NCBI GenBank assembly: GCA_037974665.1 | Contig: CM075765.1 | Span: 59,732,247 to 59,796,246, forward strand | Direction: 5' to 3' | DNA from: Ehretia macrophylla | Lineage: Eukaryota > Streptophyta > Magnoliopsida > Boraginales > Ehretiaceae | DNA length: 64,000 nt | In this document: positions 57,240 to 64,000 of the stretch, piece by piece | Layout: every line of letters begins with the position of its first letter | Numbering within the stretch: the first letter of the stretch is position 1 | Translations under genes and position numbers: made by a program | Notes under the pieces: model-generated | Told to the model about the DNA's origin: nothing | The model's input: only the letters and a program-made list of their open reading frames with translations | Database searches by the model: none

Positions 57240-58680
57240 TGTGAAATCCCACTTTTCTATCTTATCTCGATTTTCGTATTTTACCTCATTTTGCGTGAAT
57301 TGACCTATTTATGTGCTATATGACTTAGAATGTTCTAAATATGTGATTAATACTCCTAATACATGCTAAGTGTGCATTCATAAAATTTTCATCAAAAATG
57401 GAATCCGAAATTTTATCATCAATTTTGGTAAATAGTATTTTTGAACACCTGTCCGCTAAAATTTTTACAAGGGTGTTTTAAACGTTTTAAAAACTAGTCC
57501 TCGGGTATTAAAACGGATTTGGAATCGATTTTGAAATTTTAAAGGTTTTTACACTTTCTTTTGCATAAAAACGAGTTTTAAGCCGACTCGGGTGAAACTG
57601 TTTTAATGTAAAACTTCTTTTCACCTAAAAATAAATTACTTGAGATAGTTTAAGTGTTGCATAAATGTTTTGAGCAAAGAAATAGCTAAAATGAATTAAA
57701 AGACAAGAAAATACTAAAAATAACTAGTTTTCACCTTTGACCTTGATTTAATTTGTTTGACTTTGCATATAACATCAACACACACTTGCAAACCAAAAAA
57801 CATCCTCATTTTCCACCTACATGCCCGAGAGCTTCAAGGGAGAAAAGAGAAGTTGATTTTCAAGGTTTTCAAAGCAAAATTTCATAGAAAATGCTAGTTT
57901 TTGTCGATAGTTTTCCGTACCAAGTTGGATTCTACTTGTTGGGCACGCATAGCACGCATATCTAGTCTTGTTTCGGATCAAAGGTGAGAGAAAAATTCTA
58001 GATCTCAAAAGTCATATTTTATGTTTTTACGTATAATTGAATATTGAACTGTTATAATTTTAATTTAAAGTTATATTATTGCTTAGTGCATGCTAGGGAT
58101 CGATTATATGTATTCTTATGAGATTTGAACAGTTGTTGCATAAATTTTTATTTTCGGGTATTTAAAGTTGATAGTTTGGTTATTTGTTGATTATTTTGAG
58201 TTGTAGTGGTTGAAATCGATTGTCATCGATTTGTAAATGTTTGTTAAATACGGGGTAGTGTCGTTGTAATGCCAAAATTTTGATTGTGATGTCGGTGTGA
58301 AAGTTGAAATTTCAGCCAAGGTGCATTGAGGTTTTAAGGTTGTTGGGCTTGATTTGGATGTATTTTGATTGGTTTCTGAGGGGGCTAATGTAGTTGATTG
58401 AGTGGGTGAATGATAGGAACTGGTTTGGAGTTGTTTTGATTAGTAGAATGTAAGTTATGATTATTAGAAGTTTAGATTGTCTTTCTTTAAAATGTTGTTA
58501 TATGTCTTTAAATGATCAGGTGGTGTTTGAGTGATTGAACTGTGAGTTGTTGATGGTTAGATTAGGGTTTGGTTTTGTGTCTAATGCATGTTAAGTTGGG
58601 TGGCCTACTTTGTCATCTAACCTAATTGTTTCATGATTATATAGTTGATGATTGTTAAATGTTGTTTATTTGATTGTTGA
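57240..58680 (+). repeat. 5' part of a G3-family LTR, cut by LARD-2
   Basis: It is homologous to the G3 LTRs in opposite orientation, beginning with the intact LTR start tgtgaaatccc. It includes TTGAC-rich promoter sequence (about 57735-57765), the leader and a donor-like caaag/gtgagag at 57983/57984, and stops at gttga where LARD-2 begins. Its 3' part would lie right of LARD-2, beyond the window. Confidence 0.82.
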
Positions 58681-61229
58681 TGTAACACCTCGATCCCTCT
58701 CGAGACCGGGAGTTCTATCAATCAATTTAATTACAACCCAATTCCAAACCCGGGCAAAATTTTAGGGAAAACGGACGGAGTCTCCCCTGTTTCTAGGCAA
58801 AAAAACAAACCTGCGACAGCATATAAGTGGACCAATACCATGTCCAAACATTCAACTACCTCAATGCCATCTGAGCCTTGGTTCACAACAAGCAATCACA
58901 AGCAAATATACATTCATGCTTAGCAATTAAACTATACCAACCTATTGCATAAGTTAGATTATCATACATTTCCAACTCTTTTCCTTTCGACATTACAAAC
59001 ATGCATTAAAGTTAAGCTATACTAACTAGATACATAATCTAACTTATCAAACCACTTCAATAATCTAATAAAACTTATATTACATTCCTTTTGAACATTA
59101 AATACAAACAACACATGAACATACATCTTTACAACTTCGACAACTCAAGCCACATAGGCACGCAAGACAACTCTTCAAGCACGAACTTTCCAGCTAATAT
59201 GATATTTCCTGAAATGTGGTGGTGAGGAGTGAGTATACACAACACGTATACTCAGTGAGGGCGAGACAGATATCGAATTGGAGAGCAAGAAAGTCGTGCA
59301 ATGTAAATAAGGCAGTTAAGCAATATAACTGATAAGTAAGCAATCAAGACAAACAATCAATACAATAAGCAATTACTGAAAGCATTAACACAACCATTCA
59401 AAGCTATACCACACTATGAAGGCTAAAGTTCACTCATACGAGCAATGTACCATTTCACGAGCGATACATAAATCTTGAGCTTGATGTTGACAACGATGAC
59501 AATAAGCGTACAACCACCTTATAACTTCAGTTTTGAATACCCCGGAAGTATCCATCAATTCTACGACCCAAATCTCCCTGGGAGGTAACCCAAGCGAGAA
59601 AAAGGAATAGGACACGGAGCTAGAGCAACTAACATTGGCAGCGCGAGACTACCCAGAGAGGCCCATCACTCACGCGCCTGACACTATACAATGCAAGACA
59701 CAACACAATCAATATATGAGTGATAGTACAACTATACAAATTAGTGGCAATAAACGAGATAACAAGAACAATACTAACAAGCATTATCAACAATTGATAT
59801 ACAATTCAATCATAACCAACCTTAACAAGCATAACAAGCAATAATAAGCATTCTATAGGCATTATACTATGAAAACACACAAAATCGCAAAATGACCCCA
59901 ACATTCAAAACACTACTACTTTCAAACGAGCAACGAGTTTTGGAAATCGGCTTCACCAATCCTCCTAGGTCACCATAAGGCATGCCTAAAGACCCTGAAA
60001 CCCTACTTAACCCTAGAATTCACGCAAAGCCCCGATTTCTCCCTTTGCTCGTTTGAACTACCGCTACCTCAACCGATCACTCAATCAATGCCATAACTGC
60101 ACCAAAAGTGCTTCCATGGCCTCCCGAGACAATGCCTTCATGCAAATCGAGAAAATTCCAAACTTCACCGAAAAGACCCTAACTTTTACTAAGCCATTTT
60201 TCTCCATTTTTCCATTACACAATCCAATTAAACCATACATTTAGGCATTCTAGCATATCTAGCACCTTCCTACATCAACAGAACGCATAACGGAGCAACT
60301 TCATCGAAACAGGAGTTTACTATTCGTAATTCACTATTTAATTTACAATTTATATTTCAATTTCAATATTCAACCGCAAAAAATGTTAAAAAGCTATAAA
60401 TACATGTTCTACAATTGCTAGGGAACATTCTTTAAGCCTCAAAATGATTAAAATAACAATGTACGGATAAAACCCAAATATCAAAGTTAATACACAAAAT
60501 ATTCAAATGCGCAAGTAACACATGAAACCCTCACCTTAAACGCTCCTAGACGCTAGGGAAACCACGCTGGATGCCTCGGAAACCACCCCGTGCAAGCTCA
60601 CGTGAAGAATCGAATATTTGAAGTTGAAATTTCTTTTTTTTTTTCTGTCCTTCTATTTTCGGCCCTATGCATTCTGTTTTTTTTAGCTTTTTTTTATTTT
60701 GCTAATATTATGCATATTAGGTGACACAAAGTCAAATGGTCAAGGCCTCTTGGTCAATGCTAACTTAAGTTGGTCAATCTAGCTTATTTTATGCATTTTA
60801 AAGCTAAAATAACTATCACAAATCAAATTCAAGTTAATAACAACTAAACTACTAAAATTAAAACACTGAACACTAGTTTTCACTATTTGCTGAGGACTAG
60901 AAATCATTTCATAACTATCGCTCTCAATATGCTATGCACTTTGCGACAATAAAATATTAACAATTAAACCTCAAAGAATTTAAGAAAATATAATTTTCGG
61001 AAAGTAACATAGTTAAAAATTTACTCTGGTTCGGAGCTACTTTTCATTTTATTGAAAATCGAGCTTTAAGATGCAAGAAAAATAAAACCGATTAACAAAA
61101 TATGAAAATAAAGCTACAAATGAATGTTTAACTAAAAATAAACACATAATTCAATGCTAACATTTATGATAACACTTAATTAAATGCAACTAAATGCCAT
61201 TAAATGCATGCCGGGTTTGGGTTATCACA
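58681..61229 (-). repeat. 3' LTR of LARD-2
   Basis: A 2,549-bp LTR, tgtaacacctcgatcc to gttatcaca on the plus strand. On the minus strand a donor-like tttaag/gtgaggg has its GT at 60534-60533 and an acceptor-like catttcag its AG at 59210-59209, 1,326 bases apart. Conserved blocks lie at about 59930-60125 and 59515-59690. Confidence 0.88.
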
Positions 61230-63031
61230 TCTTTCCCCCCTTAAAACAATTGCATCCTCGCAATTCTTCTTCCAATAAAACTCAGCATCATTTGAAATCC
61301 AACTCGGACTAATTTGCATCGGTTGCTGGGCAAGATAGTGAATAAGGATGCTCGTAGGAAATCCCGAATAGGAATCCCAACTAAGAATGCTGAGAAAATA
61401 ATAACTAAGGCTGAAACAAAGATACTCATGCAATGCTTATTACCGTAAGCAGACCTAGCTGAAAATTCTGTAAAGGAATATGGAAAAGATTACCAAAGGC
61501 CAATCTCTAAATGAAATCCTCCAATCACTGAGTCTCTCCCGCGTCATCTTAATAAAACAGCAAGTATAAATTTTCCTTGTGTGGAAAAGGCTGAAGAAGA
61601 AGCCCGAGTAGTACCGCCCAAAAATTCCAAAATAATAAGGCCAAATAAAGGCTCTAGAGAATACCAAATAGAACTCCAAATAAAAATCTTACTAGACATG
61701 AATGCCATAATAGAATCCCAACTAAAAGTATCGAGAACATACCAATAAACAATCTGAAACAAAGTCTAAACAAGAATCCCAAGTACTGCTCAGGAAGACT
61801 CCAAACAAGAAATCCAGTCAATCATATTACAGAGGTTTCAAGGAAGTCTTTCAAAATATATAGCTCAAGAAGCATCTGAATAAGGAATCCATAATGTATG
61901 TCAACACATATATAATTATCAAAAAGTCCATGAATGAACACCAAGCTGAATAGCCAAGTAGATTTCCCCAAAATAATACTACTACCGAATATTGGATAAA
62001 ATACTAGAGGAAATACCGTGCAGGTGCACCATATACTATTGAGGAATTCGAATCACGATTGCCAATAAAATATCAAGAAAGACTAGAGCAAAGATATTGT
62101 AGACAATATTATGCAGTAAGTCCAATAAGAGCTCCGATTGCCAAATCCACTGAGAAATGTCCACAAGGAATACAAAAGTAGTACGCCTCACACAAAACTG
62201 ATCATTGTAAGCAGACTCAAATCAAAGTTTCCCATAAGAATGCAGAAAGAACACCAAAGGTTGATTAAAATCCCAACCAAGTCTCCCATGAAATGCCAAT
62301 ATAAAAATACCCGATGAATGCCCAATCAAGAAGACTTTAAGAAAATGCTCCAAAGAATAATCATGTAGAACTCCAAAGGAAGTCATTTACACAAAGCATA
62401 GAAGATAACCTTCAAGGAACCCCAATAAACAAACTCCAGCTATAAATGTCAACTCCCAAATAAAGGCCTAGTTGAGCACTGCTCGTTTCCGTCAATCCAA
62501 ATAACTTGGCTTGCTACTAACCACTTCTCTTCTGGGGAAGAAGAAGACTTACTTACCATTTCCACGAAACATCTATGAATGCCAGGATATCACATTTATA
62601 CAAATGCCTTAAAACTATTATGCAAGCAAGTTTGTAAAATAGTTTATTCATCAAAGCCACTCAAGCACGGTAATCAAGTCAAGCACAACATAATCAATTC
62701 AAATCACGGCATAACCAATTCAAGACATTCTATACACACATTACAAGTAATACTTCAAGCAATTAACAATTCACGAGGTCGATTCAATTCACGATGCCAA
62801 TTCAATAGGTCAATTCAATGCACAACTAGACACTTCACTTCACTTAGCACACAATTAACACATAACACATAACTATATCACATAGGAGCACACATTCAAT
62901 TTAAGACACACAATCTCACAAACAAGCATACATTTTCAGGACACGCTTAACAAGCACACGTTCAAGGATCACTATCTACCAGACCGAGGACCCTGTCCTG
63001 GCTTTTGAGCTAGACAAGCTCTGATACCACC
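61230..63031 (-). other. Internal region of LARD-2, non-coding
   Basis: As in LARD-1, the part near the polypurine tract is a field of short words, here the complements gaataccaa, gaattccaa and aatcccaa (61455-62460). The part near the primer-binding site is AC-rich spacer. No gag or pol motif is present, and open frames are short and unrelated to known proteins. Confidence 0.7.
63018..63029 (-). promoter_or_regulatory. Primer-binding site of LARD-2
   Basis: The complement gctctgatacca, followed two bases later by the LTR edge tgtaacacc, mirrors LARD-1. Confidence 0.85.
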
Positions 63032-64000
63032 TGTAACACCCCGATCCCTCTCGAGACCGGGAGTTCTATCAATCAATTTAATTACAACCCAATTCCAAAC
63101 CCGGGCAACATTATAGGGAAAACGGACGGAGTCTCCCCTGTTTCTAGGCAAAGAAACAAACCTGCGACAGCATATAATTGGACCAATACCATGTCCAAAC
63201 ATTCAACCACCTCAAGGCTATCTAAGCCTTGGTTCACAACAAGCAATCACAAGCAAATATACATTCATGCTTAGCAATTAAACTATACCAACCTATTGCA
63301 TAAGTTAGACTATCATACCTTTCCAACTCTTTTCCTTTGGACATTACAAACATGCATTAAAGTTAAGCTATACTAACTAGATACAAAATCTAACTTATCA
63401 AACCACTTCAATAATCTAATAAAACTTTTATTACATTCCTTTTGAACATTAAATACAAACAACACATGAACATACATCTTTACAACTTCGACAACTCAAG
63501 CCACATAGGCACACAAGACAACTCTTCAAGCATGAACTTTTCAGCTAACATGGCATTTCCTGAAATGTGGTGGTGAGGAGTGAGTATACACAACACGTAT
63601 ACTCAGTGAGGGCGATACAGATATCGAATTGGAGAGAAAGAAAGTCGTGCAATGCAAATACGACGGTTAAGCAATATAACTGATAAATAAGCAATCAAGA
63701 CAAACAATCAATACAATAAAAAATTACTGAAAGCATTAACACAACCATTCAAAGCTATACCACACTCTGAAGGCTATGGTTCACTCATACGAGCAATGTA
63801 CCATTTCACGAGCGACACATCAATCTCGAGCTTGATGTTGACAATGATGACAATAAGTGCGCATCCACCTTATAACTTCAGTTTGGAATGCCCCGGAAGT
63901 ATCCATCAATTCTACGACCCAAATCTCCCTGGGAGGCAACCCAAGCGAGAAAAGGGAATAGGACACAGAGGTAGAGCAACCAATACTGGCAGCCCGAGAC
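63032..64000 (-). repeat. 5' LTR of LARD-2, partial
   Basis: It matches 58681-59650 nearly base for base, including the acceptor-like catttcag (AG at 63561-63560). The window ends in the second conserved block (from about 63865). Confidence 0.88.

Larger units (their letters stand above)
58681..64000 (-). mobile_element. LARD-2, second non-autonomous element (5' LTR runs off the window)
   Basis: Mirror image of LARD-1. The minus-strand order is 5' LTR (63032 onward), primer-binding site (63018-63029), internal region (61230-63031, 1,802 bp), polypurine tract (complement at 61230-61247), 3' LTR (58681-61229). It was inserted in a G3-family LTR; the five bases before it are gttga (58676-58680), the partner being out of view. 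It holds no coding sequence. Confidence 0.87.

Noticed and set aside
59430-59615. Minus-strand frame with LPPREIWVVELMDTSGVF as a conserved small gene
   Set aside because: The same block in T2 has a one-base loss that breaks this frame while the surrounding bases stay conserved, so selection is not on this peptide.
1-64000. The window as part of a plant mitochondrial genome
   Set aside because: Nested full-length LTR elements with five-base duplications, a solo LTR and TRIMs occur in nuclear DNA; this density is not known in mitochondria.
1-64000. CRISPR array, bacterial operons or an integrated plant pararetrovirus
   Set aside because: No spaced identical repeats. All reverse transcriptases have the PR-RT-RH-IN order, LTRs and polypurine tracts of Ty3/gypsy elements, and there is no movement protein or viral coat motif.

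Overview
This window looks like plant nuclear DNA from a heterochromatic, repeat-dense region. I see no intact host gene. About three quarters of it is nested LTR retrotransposons: Ty3/gypsy chromoviruses of the Tekay/Del type, a large non-autonomous relative of them, TRIM elements and solo LTRs. The rest is four blocks of unrelated, largely non-coding DNA with the character of plant mitochondrial intergenic DNA. One block starts inside the 5' end of a mitochondrial atp9 gene, so I read these blocks as nuclear copies of mitochondrial DNA (NUMTs). They also carry old Tat-like, LINE-like and possibly copia-like fragments, which plant mitochondrial genomes often hold. Retrotransposons with target-site duplications, nesting and a solo LTR all argue for a nuclear rather than a mitochondrial location. 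The species cannot be named from the sequence.

Layout, left to right. 1-5022: a non-autonomous LTR element (called LARD-1 here, plus strand), with a complete TRIM at 772-1360. 5023-7290: 3' part of an unrelated LTR with a roughly 175-bp internal periodicity. 7291-11246: organelle-like block 1, with a Tat-like protease fragment. 11247-21170: a TRIM split by a full-length but decayed Tekay-type element, T1 (11536-21023). 21041-22908: a large inverted repeat joining Tekay LTR and TRIM LTR sequence, ending in a second TRIM piece (to 23064). 23065-25775: organelle-like block 2, interrupted by a solo LTR of the LARD family (25776-28608) and followed by organelle-like block 3 (28609-37843).

37844-55615: an old minus-strand gypsy element, G3. 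It is split by an unrelated solo-LTR-like insertion (41096-43003) and by a nearly intact Tekay-type element, T2 (43505-51951), whose gag-pol frame has one TAG. 55616-57239: organelle-like block 4 with the atp9 start. 57240-58680: a plus-strand LTR piece of the G3 family, cut by LARD-2, a minus-strand LARD that runs off the window (58681-64000).

How the elements work together: T1 and T2 encode capsid, zinc knuckles, protease, reverse transcriptase, RNase H, integrase and a chromodomain-like tail. The LARDs encode nothing recognisable, but share primer-binding site, polypurine tract, the last internal bases and long LTR blocks with T1/T2, so they probably used proteins from such elements. The most interesting unexplained structure lies inside the LTRs: W-box clusters next to a TATA box, splice-donor-like and acceptor-like sites about 1.2 kb apart, a hairpin before the acceptor, and a short acidic open tail in the same phase in three LTR families.
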